This document shows positions 1-10,124 of a stretch of 64,000 nt of DNA, one piece after another. Source of the DNA: Helicobacter muridarum (GTDB taxonomy: Bacteria; Campylobacterota; Campylobacteria; Campylobacterales; Helicobacteraceae); NCBI RefSeq assembly GCF_000765805.2, contig NZ_JRPD02000008.1, positions 1 through 64,000 on the forward strand. Direction: 5' to 3'. Within the stretch, counting starts at the first letter, position 1, and the number at the start of each line of letters is the position of its first letter. Position numbers and translations under genes: made by a program. The notes beneath the pieces are model-generated. The model worked only from the letters and a program-made list of their open reading frames with translations. It made no database searches and was not told where the DNA came from.

Positions 1-1
1 C

Positions 2-67
2 CTAAAGCTAGATGAAGAATCTCTATTAATGAGAGCTTTGTCTAAAGACAAAGCAATCAGTAAATAA
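2..67 (+). CDS. C-terminal tail of a gene entering from the left edge (partial)
   Basis: Frame 2 is open from the first base and ends at TAA (65-67). It gives a 21-residue charged tail ending in ALSKDKAISK. The body lies outside the window, so no function can be assigned. It could be chance, because only 21 codons are visible, but the other two forward frames close sooner. Confidence 0.35.
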   Translation, partial: LKLDEESLLMRALSKDKAISK

Positions 68-493
68 GACTAGTTTCTTTGCTCTTTAAGACATGATAAG
101 GGGAGATTGTCATTCTAAGAATGACAACTCCTAAGAATCTCATAATAAATATTACAAAAGAGATATTTCGGCTTTTGCTACGCAAAAACCTCAATATGAC
201 AAATTTGATTCTAAAGATAGAGATGTTTCGCCTAAAGTCCTAACATAACAAAAAAATCAAAGCTAAATAATATCAAGCTATATTTGAAATAATACTACTA
301 TAACACCTAAAATATTATAGTTTCCATATTACAAGAAAAAAGGTTTAGAATGACAAAAAGGGAATACTTAGAAATCTTTCCATATAAGCATAAAGATAAC
401 CCCAAACATGACGTAATGTAATTCAGATTCTAAAGCCTTCGCATTTTTAAATTGTCAATAGTAATATTACTGTTATCTTTTGTTTCATAATAT
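68..493. other. 426-bp intergenic stretch with a palindrome and repeat-like segments
   Basis: No convincing gene is seen. The stretch lies between the end of the left-edge frame and the end of pnp. It contains a perfect 9-bp-arm hairpin at 107-127 and a second short hairpin around 173-190 (arms TTTTGC / GCAAAA). These are set in 'AAGAATCTC ... GAGATATTTCG ... ATATGACAAA' text that resembles the dispersed intergenic repeats common in enterohepatic helicobacters. I saw no second copy within this window, so the repeat identity is inference. Confidence 0.4.
107..127. repeat. Perfect inverted repeat (hairpin), 9-bp arms
   Basis: TTGTCATTC, loop TAA, GAATGACAA. The palindrome is exact, with no T-run on either side, so it is not a classic intrinsic terminator. 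It may be part of a dispersed intergenic repeat. Confidence 0.6.
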
Positions 494-2443
494 CTACATA
501 TCTTGTTTATGAATATCCTTGCGTTCCTTTTTCTTTAGAATCTCATTAATATATTCCTTTGCTTCATTTAGTGATCTTTGAGATTGTCCATATAGTATAA
601 CTATGCCTTTTTCTTTATTAAAATCAATGTTTATCTTAAACTTAGCAATAATATCTCTAATAGTTCTACCACCTTGACCAATTATATCTGGTATACGTAT
701 TGGATTGATTGTAAAATCTAGTCTTTGGGGCAGTAAATCATAATTTGGAATTATGTTAACTGCACTCATAGATTCTAGTATTTCATATAATCCATCTTGC
801 GCTTGTTGTAATGCCATAGATAAAATTTCTTGTGTAATACAAATATTTTTAATATCAAGTTGAATCGCGCTAAAACCTTTTTTGTTCCCAGCTACTTTTA
901 GATCCATATCTCCATAATGATCTTCTAATCCCACAATGTCGCTAAGAATAACATAGTTAATATCATCATGCACAATTCCCATAGCAATCCCTGCTACCAT
1001 ATTATTCATCGCTACATTTGCTCCTAGCATAGCTAAAGTTGCACCGCAAACACTAGCCATAGAGCTAGAACCATTTGATTGTAAAATTTCTGAAACAATA
1101 CGAATAGTTGATGTGTTGTTTTTTATATTTGATTCTATTGCTTTTAGTGCTAAGTTTCCATGACCTATTTCTCGTCTGCTACTAGCACCAATATGTGATG
1201 CTTCTCCAACACAAAAAGGAGGAAAATTATAATGAAATAAAATCCTTGCTTTCTTCTGTGTTATGAATATATCAGTAGCCTTTGCTTCATTTTGATGCCC
1301 TAGCGTGCAAGTAACTAGGGCTTGCGTTTGCCCTCTAGTAAAGCAAGCACTACCATGGGCTAAAGGAAGCGGATTAGATTCTATTGAGATGGGTCGAATT
1401 TGCGTTGGAGCCCTGCCATCGATTCTAATGTTTTCTTTTATAATCATATTGCGCATAATGTCTTTTTTTATGGCATCTATGCAAGATTCTATTTTGTTGT
1501 ATGATTCCTCGTCATCAGGCAGGTCGTAATACCTTACAATGTCGCTAGCAAGTTTACTAAGTGCTGTTTTTCTTTCGCTTTTGGAATCTGCAATTAAATG
1601 CTGTTTTATTTGAGTACCAAAATCATTTGAAATCTTTTGTTTCAAATTAGAATTGCACTCATAAGTCAAAATATGTTTTGTATTACAAAATGGCTCTAGC
1701 AACTGGGCATAAAGTTTAGATATTTTTGCAATGTATTTTCTTGCTAATAGTGTGGATTCTAGTAATAATTCCTTAGAAATCTCATTGCTATACTCTTGTA
1801 GGTTGTCATTATCTATTGTTTCTAGGTTTTCTTGTTTTTCATAGGTTTTTAATGCTTGCATTTCTATCATAGTGATTTTAGCTATATCATCATTGTCATA
1901 AACACCACTTACAAATAAATCAAGACTAGAATTTTGCAAGCTTGTAAAATCATTGCATATAGATATGAGATCTTCATGCTTAACTATGCGTACACCGTTT
2001 GGGACATATTCATAACAAATAGGTATGCTAGAGCAAAAAAGGCTAATGCTAGCAAGGTTTAGTGCGTCCTTATATACGTCGCTTTTGCCATCATAGCTTA
2101 ATACCAAAAGATTAATTTGCACAGGATATAAAAAATATTTGGGGAATAATGGGCGCAAACTCCTATCAATTAATCGGGATACTAGAATTTCAGATTCACT
2201 AGGTTTACCTTCTTTCTTAATATAGCCTTGAGGAATCTTTCCTATTGCATACATCTTTTCGATATATTGCACATTAAGGGGCACGAAATTTTCGTTAATT
2301 GGGTTATTATAATCTACGCATATTGTGCAAAGAATGACAGTTCCCCCAATCTTTTGCATAATGCCAATATCACTTGATTGTGCATATTTATCAAATGTAT
2401 ATGTTTCTTTTTGTCCTCCATTTTGTATCTCTAATGTCCTCAT
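494..2443 (-). CDS. pnp: Polyribonucleotide nucleotidyltransferase (PNPase), lacking the S1 domain
   Basis: This is the phosphate-dependent 3'-to-5' exoribonuclease of RNA turnover. The protein reads as two RNase PH-like domains (about residues 1-220 and 300-545) joined by an alpha-helical linker. The second carries GDMDLKVAG with the acidic metal-binding pair, and a KH domain follows near the end (IIGQGGRTIRDI, GxxG loop). Members normally close with an S1 RNA-binding domain and run to about 690-720 aa. Here the 649-aa protein stops about 50 residues after the KH loop with a lysine-rich tail, and no S1-like frame continues in 1-493. I chose ATG 2443 because AAGGA lies 7 bases upstream; an in-frame GTG at 2464 has no ribosome site. 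The identity is firm. Confidence 0.95.
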   Translation of the reverse strand: MRTLEIQNGGQKETYTFDKYAQSSDIGIMQKIGGTVILCTICVDYNNPINENFVPLNVQYIEKMYAIGKIPQGYIKKEGKPSESEILVSRLIDRSLRPLFPKYFLYPVQINLLVLSYDGKSDVYKDALNLASISLFCSSIPICYEYVPNGVRIVKHEDLISICNDFTSLQNSSLDLFVSGVYDNDDIAKITMIEMQALKTYEKQENLETIDNDNLQEYSNEISKELLLESTLLARKYIAKISKLYAQLLEPFCNTKHILTYECNSNLKQKISNDFGTQIKQHLIADSKSERKTALSKLASDIVRYYDLPDDEESYNKIESCIDAIKKDIMRNMIIKENIRIDGRAPTQIRPISIESNPLPLAHGSACFTRGQTQALVTCTLGHQNEAKATDIFITQKKARILFHYNFPPFCVGEASHIGASSRREIGHGNLALKAIESNIKNNTSTIRIVSEILQSNGSSSMASVCGATLAMLGANVAMNNMVAGIAMGIVHDDINYVILSDIVGLEDHYGDMDLKVAGNKKGFSAIQLDIKNICITQEILSMALQQAQDGLYEILESMSAVNIIPNYDLLPQRLDFTINPIRIPDIIGQGGRTIRDIIAKFKINIDFNKEKGIVILYGQSQRSLNEAKEYINEILKKKERKDIHKQDM

Positions 2444-2554
2444 TATTATCCTTAAATTCTTCACAAAATAAAGGGCGCATTATACAATCTTTGATTAGGC
2501 TTTATTGTATTTTTAGATATTTTATATTAGAATAAATCATTTTGGTATATCAAA

Positions 2555-5101
2555 ATGCAGACTAATTCTACTACATCATGTTGTTATCATTGCAAGCAAG
2601 AATATCCGATAAATTCACTAAAATTATCAATAATTGATAATGAAGAATATCTATTTTGTTGTAGTGGTTGCGAGCTAGCCTTTAGCCTTTTGAAAGAAAA
2701 TAATTTAGAATCTTTTTATCAAAAGCTAGGAAATAACTCATTGCAAACAAAATTCATGCAAGGTAAACATCAAAATATAGACTACAATGCTTCAAATTTT
2801 CAAGCACATTATGTAAAGCAAAGGGGCAAATATAGCGAAGTAAATTTGATTATTGATGGCATTGTATGCGCAGCATGTGTGTGGCTAAATGAGAAGATTT
2901 TACAAAGAACAAATGGTATACATGAAGTATCAATCAACTATACTAACTATAAAGCAAAAATACTTTTTAATCCAAATGAGATTAGTCTTCAAGACATTAT
3001 AAATATAATCCAGAGAATTGGCTATAAGCCTATTGTATATGATTCGACAAAAAAGGAAAGTTTGCTATCCATAGATTCTACTATGTATATCAAGATAATT
3101 ATTGCGATATTTTGCACAATGAACATTATGTGGGTGAATGTAGGGCAATATAGTGGATATTTTTTAGGGATCGATTCTATATCAGTTAGCATTATGAATC
3201 TTGCTAGCTTTATCCTTGCTACTCCAACGTTATTTTATTGTGCGAGTGGTTTCTATGGGAGGGCATATAAGGGGCTAAAAAATGGTGTTATAGGCATGGA
3301 TATGCTAGTTGTTACAGGCACAAGCCTTGTGTATTTCTACTCTATATTTGCATGGTTAACGCAAAGCGGACATACATATTTTGAATCTGTTTGTATGATT
3401 ATATTGTTTGTATTGGGTGCTAAGTTTTTAGAATTACTTAGCCGCAAAAAAGTTTCTGATGATCTTGATAAGCTAAGCAATATATTGCCAATAGAAGCAA
3501 GGCTAGATAATGGTGAGATTATCCCTGTGCATAGCGTTAAAAAACATGATAGATTGCTAGTTTTGCCCGGTGAAATGCTTTGTTGTGATGGAATCTTAAT
3601 AAGCGATAATGCAATATGTGATTATAGAAATATCACAGGGGAAAGCCAAGAGGTTTATAAGAAACAAGATCAATCGTTAATGGCTGGTTGCATAGCACTT
3701 CATAAGCCGCTAATCTATGAGGCGCAAAAGGAATTTTCAGATTCTAGTATAAGTAAGCTAGCAAGGCTTTTAGAAGAAAGTGAGTTTAGCACGCCAAAGA
3801 TTGCTACGACTGCCTTTAAGATTGCTGGATATTTTAGTAGAGTTGTTTTAAGTATTGCCTTGCTTGGATTTTTATATTATTTATTTGTTGATGAAAGTGG
3901 ATTTGAGCAAGCATTGCTAATTGCTATATCTGTTATAGTCATTGCATGCCCTTGTGCATTAGCTTTGGCTACTCCTATTGCTAGCATGGTAGGTCTAAAT
4001 GTAGGCTTCAAAAATCATTGTATATTCACAAAGGCAAGATTTTTAGAATCTCTAGGGCAATCAGATATGGTTGTTTTTGATAAAACTGGAACGCTTACAG
4101 AAGGCAAGATGGAAGTTGTGCTTGTGGATAAATTTAATTCATTAGATTCCATGGCAACTGATTCTAGTTTTTTAGATGATTTAGAGCTAAGTTTGATTCC
4201 TGGCAGGGGCTTGCATGCTATTTTTGGAGATATGGAGATACTTGCTGGAAGTGAGCAATTGTTATTAGAATCCAAGGTTATAGATAACCAACATATAAAC
4301 AATGATAAATCTTATGGCATAGATATTAATGCAATAAATATTATACATGATGTAAATATTCCAAGATATGACCAAAATATAGTTAGAAATGTTATGAAGC
4401 AAAATCCACATCCAATAGCAAATGCTGTATTGGAGTTCTTAGATTTAAGCTTAGAAAGTAAAAAGTTAAATATAAATAATCAAAAAGACATGAAATTAAG
4501 AGAGAATTCTACAAGATTTTACATTGCCTATAAATCCAGGGAATCTAAACTATATAAGTTGGCATATATATTCTATTTGCAAGATTCAATAAAAGGTGAT
4601 GCAGATAAACTAATCCAAATATTAAACTCGCTGAATAAAAAAAGCATTATTCTAAGTGGGGATAGGCATAGTTCAGTCTCATATATTGCGTCAAAGCTAA
4701 ATATAGAATCATTTTATGCAAATCAGACACCTCATGAAAAAGCACAAATTATAAAAGACCTAATAGAGCAAGGCAAAAAGGTTGTAATGGTTGGTGATGG
4801 TTTAAATGATTCTTTGGCATTGAAATATGCTCAAGTTGGCATTGTTATGGGAAGTGGTAGTGAGATTGCTATTGCTAATAGTGATGTTATTATACTTGAT
4901 TCCAAACTTAGCACGCTTACAAAGGCTTTTGTAATATCGCAAAAAACATTGCTACGCATTAAACAGAATCTAATTATAAGCCTTATATATAACGTTATTG
5001 CTATTCCTTTTGCTTTATGTGGTTATGTTATTCCTCTTTTTGCGGCTATTTTTATGAGTGTTAGCTCTATTACTGTTGTATTGAATTCATTGCGACAATA
5101 A
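2555..5101 (+). CDS. ccoI: CcoI/FixI-type copper-translocating P1B ATPase
   Basis: An 848-aa heavy-metal P-type ATPase of the inner membrane. The N-terminus has a cysteine-rich metal-binding region (Cys 9, 10, 13, 35, 36, 39) typical of FixI/CcoI, followed by an HMA domain with CAAC at 105-108. Downstream are the TGES actuator loop (361-364), the membrane CPC ion motif (465-467), the DKTGT phosphorylation site (Asp509), an HP motif near 616 and the GDGLND hinge at 747-752. The FixI-type N-terminus distinguishes it from plain CopA. The family supplies copper for assembly of cbb3 cytochrome oxidase. It is transcribed divergently from pnp, with about 110 bp between the starts. Assignment to CcoI rather than CopA is inference from architecture. 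Confidence 0.88.
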   Translation: MQTNSTTSCCYHCKQEYPINSLKLSIIDNEEYLFCCSGCELAFSLLKENNLESFYQKLGNNSLQTKFMQGKHQNIDYNASNFQAHYVKQRGKYSEVNLIIDGIVCAACVWLNEKILQRTNGIHEVSINYTNYKAKILFNPNEISLQDIINIIQRIGYKPIVYDSTKKESLLSIDSTMYIKIIIAIFCTMNIMWVNVGQYSGYFLGIDSISVSIMNLASFILATPTLFYCASGFYGRAYKGLKNGVIGMDMLVVTGTSLVYFYSIFAWLTQSGHTYFESVCMIILFVLGAKFLELLSRKKVSDDLDKLSNILPIEARLDNGEIIPVHSVKKHDRLLVLPGEMLCCDGILISDNAICDYRNITGESQEVYKKQDQSLMAGCIALHKPLIYEAQKEFSDSSISKLARLLEESEFSTPKIATTAFKIAGYFSRVVLSIALLGFLYYLFVDESGFEQALLIAISVIVIACPCALALATPIASMVGLNVGFKNHCIFTKARFLESLGQSDMVVFDKTGTLTEGKMEVVLVDKFNSLDSMATDSSFLDDLELSLIPGRGLHAIFGDMEILAGSEQLLLESKVIDNQHINNDKSYGIDINAINIIHDVNIPRYDQNIVRNVMKQNPHPIANAVLEFLDLSLESKKLNINNQKDMKLRENSTRFYIAYKSRESKLYKLAYIFYLQDSIKGDADKLIQILNSLNKKSIILSGDRHSSVSYIASKLNIESFYANQTPHEKAQIIKDLIEQGKKVVMVGDGLNDSLALKYAQVGIVMGSGSEIAIANSDVIILDSKLSTLTKAFVISQKTLLRIKQNLIISLIYNVIAIPFALCGYVIPLFAAIFMSVSSITVVLNSLRQ

Positions 5102-5132
5102 TTCAATTTGTGAAATATTGCTTTTATTTGAT

Positions 5133-5138
5133 TATAAT
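5133..5138 (+). promoter_or_regulatory. Candidate -10 box upstream of bamA
   Basis: TATAAT about 50 bases before the bamA start codon. Epsilon-type housekeeping promoters rely mostly on the -10 element. There is no experimental support. Confidence 0.35.
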
Positions 5139-5186
5139 AACTTCGACTTTAAATATTAATCTCCCCTTCAAAAACTCTGGAGTGCT

Positions 5187-7859
5187 ATGAACCTTCGTAT
5201 AAATTCAAGGATCTTTTTCTTTTTTCCTATTATTATCTTTTTATTAAACGTCTTTTTTCTTTACTTTGCAAATTCCGCTACTAAAAAATCCGATGAGCCA
5301 ACAATCACCTCAATAAAGATAGATAATCTAACCTATATGTCAGAATCTCTAGCCAAAGATTTGCTAGGTATAAAAGAGGGTAGCAAACTAGATAGAGCAA
5401 AAATTGATAAAGCCATATTGGACTTATACAAGCAAGGGTATTTTAGTGATATTTATGCAAGCATAGATGATGCAGGAGTACTTACATTTGTAGTAGAGGA
5501 GAAGCCGACTATTGCTAGCGTTGAGATTAAGGGATATGGCACACAAAGTGAGAAGGATACAATATATGGACAAATAGGTATAAAAAAGGGAGATACATAT
5601 GATGAGCTAAAGCTGGGTAAAGCTATTGATGTTATAAAGCAAATACTTGAATACAAAGGCTATTATGGAAGTGTGATAGAGCCAGAAGTAAAAGAGCTAG
5701 CTAATGGCAAAGCCTTAGCTGTTATCTTAAATGTAAATAGGGGAAACTCAATAATCATAGAGAAGAGCTATTATGAGGGCGCAACCAAGTTAAAAAAACG
5801 CAAAATAGAATCTCTAAGTGCAAATAAGCAAAAAGATTTTATGGGTTGGATGTGGGGACTGAATAGTGGCAAGCTAATGTTAAATGAGCTTGAATTAGAC
5901 CCTTTTAGAATCCAAGATTCATATATGAGAAATGGATTTTTAGATGCTGATATATCAAATCCCCTGCTTTCAGTCAATATGTCTAATCATAAGGCTCAAC
6001 TCTACTACAATGTAAAAGAAGGTGAGCAATATATATTGAAAGATATAGAATTTGTGATTGATGATGAACATAGGGAGTTAATAAGCGATAAAGAGTTGAT
6101 GAAGAATCTTACCGCAAAGATTGGTGAAACAATCAATATACAAAATCTACGCGATGATGCACAAATAATAAAACTAAAAATAGCTGATTTGGGTTATGCT
6201 TATGTGTCTGTGAATCCAGATTTAAAGAAAGATCCTGAAAATAGGGAAGTAGTTATTGTGTATTATGTGAGTTTCGGCAAAAAGGTATATATTAATGATG
6301 TAATCATATCGGGTAATACTCGCACAGGAGATAGGATTATTAGACGCGAGATATTAATTGCTCCTGGCGATGTGTATTCTTTGGGCAATATTCAAAGTAG
6401 TGAGATAGCTTTAAAGCGTATCGGATATTTCGAGAATGTAAGAATTGATGAGAAACGAATTGGCGATGATTCTATGGATTTAATCGTTAATGTTACAGAG
6501 GGTCGTACAGGTGAGCTTACATTTGGTGTTGGTTATGGTAGCTTCTATGGTTTAATGATAAATGGAAGCGTAAATGAACGGAATCTTTTTGGGAGCGGAT
6601 TTGGTGCTAGCTTGTATGCTAATGTGAGTTTTGGAGGTGATTTTTCTTTCTATCGTCAAAACAATAGTTTTTTTACTGCTACTCAACAAGCTTTTAATAT
6701 TAGTCTTACAAATCCTAGAATATTAGATTCTAAATGGAGCTTGTCCCTAAATGTGTATTATAGTCGATATCTTAATTATGTGTATACGCAACAAACAGTT
6801 GGCGGAGGGTTTACTGTTGGTAGATTGCTAACTCCTACCTTGAGCCTTAATATTGGTTATGATATTAATAAAACAGATACATTTGGATTCTTCAATCTCT
6901 ACACAGGCGAAGCGCAACCACAGTATCAAAAATATTATGACACAGGCAATATTGACTTTACAGTGGCTAATCCAAACTTTCAATCAAATGCTGCTGGAGC
7001 AAATGCTACTGGAGTCTGTGATGCTACCTCAAATCCCGCTGCTTGTGCTAATGATACCATGAATGGACTAATAAAGCTACGTACACAAGGGTTATGGGAT
7101 AGGAGCTATTCAGGCTGGAGCAATGCTCCAATTAAAAGCTCAATTACGCCCGGTTTATCTTTTGACAATACAGATGATTACTATTTTCCTAAGAATGGTA
7201 ACTCTACTAGCGTCTCTCTAAATATTGCTGGAATTGGCGGAGATGTTTATTATACTAAATTGTATGCTAGGACAGGATTTTATTTTGATTTGAGTAAGCT
7301 TACTAAACTTGATTTTATCGCACGTTATAAGGCTCAAATTGGATATTTATTGAGATATAACAGCAATCATTTTCTACCCCTAAATGATACTTTTTATATG
7401 GGTGGTATAGGAACTATTCGAGGATATTCTAGCTACTCTATAACACCGCTTGATGCAGATAACTTAAGAGTTGGTGGTGATGGAATATTTACCAATTCAT
7501 TTGAATTAAGTTATGGTTTAATACCTAGTGCTAAGATGAGAGTATCATTGTATGTAGATTATGGAATCCTTACATATCGTGGGGCAAATGGTTCGGCAAA
7601 TTTTAAACAATATGGAACTTTTTCTGGACAAACTAGTTTTATACAAAGAGGTGCTGCTGGAATTTCTATTGAATGGGTGTCTCCAATGGGGCCAATTGTT
7701 TTGGTATTCCCTATGCTATGGTATGGACCAACAGATCCAGAAGGAATAGGTAGCAGTAGGATATTTTCCTACGGCACAGCTAATAATATACGTGCTAACG
7801 GAGGATTCTTAACAAATTATCCAAGCTATTTTGAATTTACTATGGGAACAAGATTTTAG
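5187..7859 (+). CDS. bamA: Outer membrane protein assembly factor BamA
   Basis: An 890-aa Omp85 protein that inserts beta-barrel proteins into the outer membrane. It has a hydrophobic signal peptide (about 1-31), a periplasmic run of POTRA domains (about 36-430), and a 16-strand-type barrel from about residue 441 ending in the expected C-terminal phenylalanine. The conserved lid-loop motif is seen as IRGY near 742-745. A loop at about 595-640 is Ala/Asn-rich and carries the pair Cys611 and Cys620. GGAG sits 5 bases before ATG 5187. The length is close to the long Helicobacter BamA proteins. Confidence 0.93.
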   Translation: MNLRINSRIFFFFPIIIFLLNVFFLYFANSATKKSDEPTITSIKIDNLTYMSESLAKDLLGIKEGSKLDRAKIDKAILDLYKQGYFSDIYASIDDAGVLTFVVEEKPTIASVEIKGYGTQSEKDTIYGQIGIKKGDTYDELKLGKAIDVIKQILEYKGYYGSVIEPEVKELANGKALAVILNVNRGNSIIIEKSYYEGATKLKKRKIESLSANKQKDFMGWMWGLNSGKLMLNELELDPFRIQDSYMRNGFLDADISNPLLSVNMSNHKAQLYYNVKEGEQYILKDIEFVIDDEHRELISDKELMKNLTAKIGETINIQNLRDDAQIIKLKIADLGYAYVSVNPDLKKDPENREVVIVYYVSFGKKVYINDVIISGNTRTGDRIIRREILIAPGDVYSLGNIQSSEIALKRIGYFENVRIDEKRIGDDSMDLIVNVTEGRTGELTFGVGYGSFYGLMINGSVNERNLFGSGFGASLYANVSFGGDFSFYRQNNSFFTATQQAFNISLTNPRILDSKWSLSLNVYYSRYLNYVYTQQTVGGGFTVGRLLTPTLSLNIGYDINKTDTFGFFNLYTGEAQPQYQKYYDTGNIDFTVANPNFQSNAAGANATGVCDATSNPAACANDTMNGLIKLRTQGLWDRSYSGWSNAPIKSSITPGLSFDNTDDYYFPKNGNSTSVSLNIAGIGGDVYYTKLYARTGFYFDLSKLTKLDFIARYKAQIGYLLRYNSNHFLPLNDTFYMGGIGTIRGYSSYSITPLDADNLRVGGDGIFTNSFELSYGLIPSAKMRVSLYVDYGILTYRGANGSANFKQYGTFSGQTSFIQRGAAGISIEWVSPMGPIVLVFPMLWYGPTDPEGIGSSRIFSYGTANNIRANGGFLTNYPSYFEFTMGTRF

Positions 7860-7919
7860 TTAGTCGTTTGAAGTCTTAGAATTTTACATATTTAGATTAT
7901 AGATTTTATTTTTTATTCT

Positions 7920-8486
7920 TTATAGTATAAAGTAACCCCAAACCTTTTCTAACAGTAACATAGATATCACTACACTTACTCCGCTTAAAACTCCGTTTAA
8001 AATACCACCTAAAACAAATCCTAGAGTCCTATCTTTATCAAATGCATAGAGTCTACGAATTAGGCTTGGCTTGTAGTAGTCATATATGCTTATAAATACA
8101 ACGCTAAGACATGATTTAGATATGAAATCTTGCCAATCTGCAAATATTACTAAGCAAATGCAAAATAGCCCCGCTATAAATTGATCTAGGATTCCGCTAG
8201 GAGTTTGAAAATTATCACCTCCTATTTCTTTCCCTACTCTTTGCGTTTCTTGCTCTTGAATATTTATATCTTTCGTAATTTTTAACTTCTTTTCACTCAT
8301 CTTTTTTAGTGTTTTATAGACAAATGTAGCAAATAGAAGTGATAGCAGAAATGCACTTTCCCTATTATATAGTATGATAGGATAGGTGATTAGTAAGCCT
8401 ATAGCACTAGCTATAATCTTTCTTAGCCATAGTTGTGGTATTATTACTAGGATAAAAAGGTTTTCAAATGTCATATTTTTTTTCAT
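7920..8486 (-). CDS. PgpA-like integral membrane protein
   Basis: A 188-aa protein with about four hydrophobic segments. Two patches recall phosphatidylglycerophosphatase A: ILDQFIAGL, in the place of the usual I-D-E-V-G acid pair, and YDYYKPSLIRR followed by a G-rich stretch, like the family's FDxxKPxPxR and G-G-x-D-D regions. PgpA makes phosphatidylglycerol from its phosphate at the inner membrane. Here the second acid of the first motif is Gln and the late Asp pair is missing, so it may be a divergent or inactive relative. It follows the lipoprotein gene by 23 bases on the same strand. The start codon is followed at once by an A8 run and a second ATG. Confidence 0.5.
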   Translation of the reverse strand: MKKNMTFENLFILVIIPQLWLRKIIASAIGLLITYPIILYNRESAFLLSLLFATFVYKTLKKMSEKKLKITKDINIQEQETQRVGKEIGGDNFQTPSGILDQFIAGLFCICLVIFADWQDFISKSCLSVVFISIYDYYKPSLIRRLYAFDKDRTLGFVLGGILNGVLSGVSVVISMLLLEKVWGYFIL

Positions 8487-8509
8487 ATAGATCTCTTATT
8501 AAATTAAAA

Positions 8510-9040
8510 TCAAAGCTCTGAATTCATTACCTTGTAGGAGAAATCATAGCTAGCTGTTCCGAAATTGGTTATTGATAATTCGACTAAAATACGTCTTTGT
8601 AAGAGAAGAGGTGCTTTTTTAAAAGCTATTAAGTAACCCTCACTATAATCATTCTCTAACACTAAAATGTCATCTAGCTCCTCTTTGGATATTTTACGTA
8701 TCCACATTGGTTTTTTGTTGAACAAGCTTATTTTGAGTGAATCGGGCACTATAACCTCGTCTGATTCATTAAATATTTCTAGGAAAAAATATTCTCTATT
8801 ATTGTAGGATATGGAATCTAGTTCATTTAGGTAAGTAAGTCTTGTAGCAATTTCTAGACTATTATCATTTGACATAAATAATGCTATACGACTGCTTTGT
8901 GATAATGTTTGTGCTGATACTTTTATATGTTTCATTTTATAAAAGTATGATGAACAACCAGATAGCAATATTGTAGCGATTATCAGAGTGTAAAAAATGT
9001 TAAAAAGCTTAGATAGAATGCTATTATAGATGCCTTGCAT
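8510..9040 (-). CDS. Putative lipoprotein of unknown function
   Basis: A 176-aa protein with a 28-residue signal peptide ending in the lipobox LLSGC (Cys29), which predicts lipid anchoring at the cell envelope. The rest is soluble, with alternating strand-like segments and no motif I recognise. It sits 23 bases upstream of the PgpA-like gene, probably in one transcript, and is divergent from pyrB. Confidence 0.75.
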   Translation of the reverse strand: MQGIYNSILSKLFNIFYTLIIATILLSGCSSYFYKMKHIKVSAQTLSQSSRIALFMSNDNSLEIATRLTYLNELDSISYNNREYFFLEIFNESDEVIVPDSLKISLFNKKPMWIRKISKEELDDILVLENDYSEGYLIAFKKAPLLLQRRILVELSITNFGTASYDFSYKVMNSEL

Positions 9041-9138
9041 AGCCTAACTTTTAATAGGAATAACAAATTGAATTTTAGCAAATTTGATACAATATAGTGC
9101 TTGTTAATACTGCTCCATATATTGTAACAAGGATAAAT

Positions 9139-10071
9139 ATGCGCATTAGACATTTGATAAGAACAACAGATTTGCAATTAAATGAAATCGAAGGGATTTT
9201 TAGGCATACAGATTCTTTTAGTATAGACACTCAACCAAAAAAAATACTAGAAAATAAACGTTTTATTACAATATTTTTTGAGAACTCTACACGCACACTA
9301 AGCAGTTTTGAAATTGCTATTAAAAACTTAGGAGGAGAGGTAATAAGGTTAGATGTATCAAAAAGCTCTACTTCAAAGGGGGAGAGCATAGCAGATACAG
9401 CAGCTACACTAAATGCTATGCAACCGCATGGCATAATTACTAGACATAATAGTGCTGGAGCTTCCAACTTTTTGGCAAGATTTACTTCATGTCCTATTAT
9501 CAATGGGGGAGATGGTGCACATGCACATCCTACACAAGCTCTATTAGATCTTTACACCATTAGAAGATGTTTTTGGCATAAGCAAAATAGCAATAATGAT
9601 TTGAGCTATATAGATGATACATTGAAGATTCTGAAAAACAAGCGAATTGCAATTGTAGGCGATATAAAGAACTCTCGCGTAGCAAATAGTAATATTGAGC
9701 TATTATCGCGTTTTGGAGTTGATATAACGCTTGTAGCTCCACCTCATTTTCTTTATAAAACTAGATTTAAAACTTCCTACAATCTACATGATATAATCGA
9801 TAATATTGATATTCTCATGTCCTTGAGAACCCAGACTGAAAGACATAACAACCAAATCTATGGTAGCTTAAAGGATTATGCAAACCGATTTTGCATTACA
9901 AAGGAGCTTTTAGGAGATAGAGACATTATAGTCTTGCATCCAGGACCTGTGCATCGGAATATTGATATAGATGATTATGTACTTAGTGATAGTAGATGTA
10001 AAGTTTTGCAACAAGTAGGCAATGGGGTAAAGATACGTATGGCAATTATGAGCTTTCTTATACACAATTAA
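9139..10071 (+). CDS. pyrB: Aspartate carbamoyltransferase catalytic subunit
   Basis: It condenses carbamoyl phosphate with aspartate in the second step of pyrimidine synthesis. In this 310-aa protein STRT (50-53) binds carbamoyl phosphate, HPTQ (130-133) is the family signature, and HPGPVHR (267-273) lies in the aspartate domain. I placed the start at ATG 9139 because AAGGA lies just upstream and the protein then begins [12 protein letters not shown], as expected. An in-frame upstream start at 9097 lacks a ribosome site. A Helicobacter relative, pyrD, lies at 44.2 kb, but the pathway genes are scattered. Confidence 0.93.
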   Translation: MRIRHLIRTTDLQLNEIEGIFRHTDSFSIDTQPKKILENKRFITIFFENSTRTLSSFEIAIKNLGGEVIRLDVSKSSTSKGESIADTAATLNAMQPHGIITRHNSAGASNFLARFTSCPIINGGDGAHAHPTQALLDLYTIRRCFWHKQNSNNDLSYIDDTLKILKNKRIAIVGDIKNSRVANSNIELLSRFGVDITLVAPPHFLYKTRFKTSYNLHDIIDNIDILMSLRTQTERHNNQIYGSLKDYANRFCITKELLGDRDIIVLHPGPVHRNIDIDDYVLSDSRCKVLQQVGNGVKIRMAIMSFLIHN

Positions 10072-10124
10072 CATTTATTTTGATTTTTAGTCTTGAACAA
10101 GAGCGTTACATTCAAAGGAAATAT

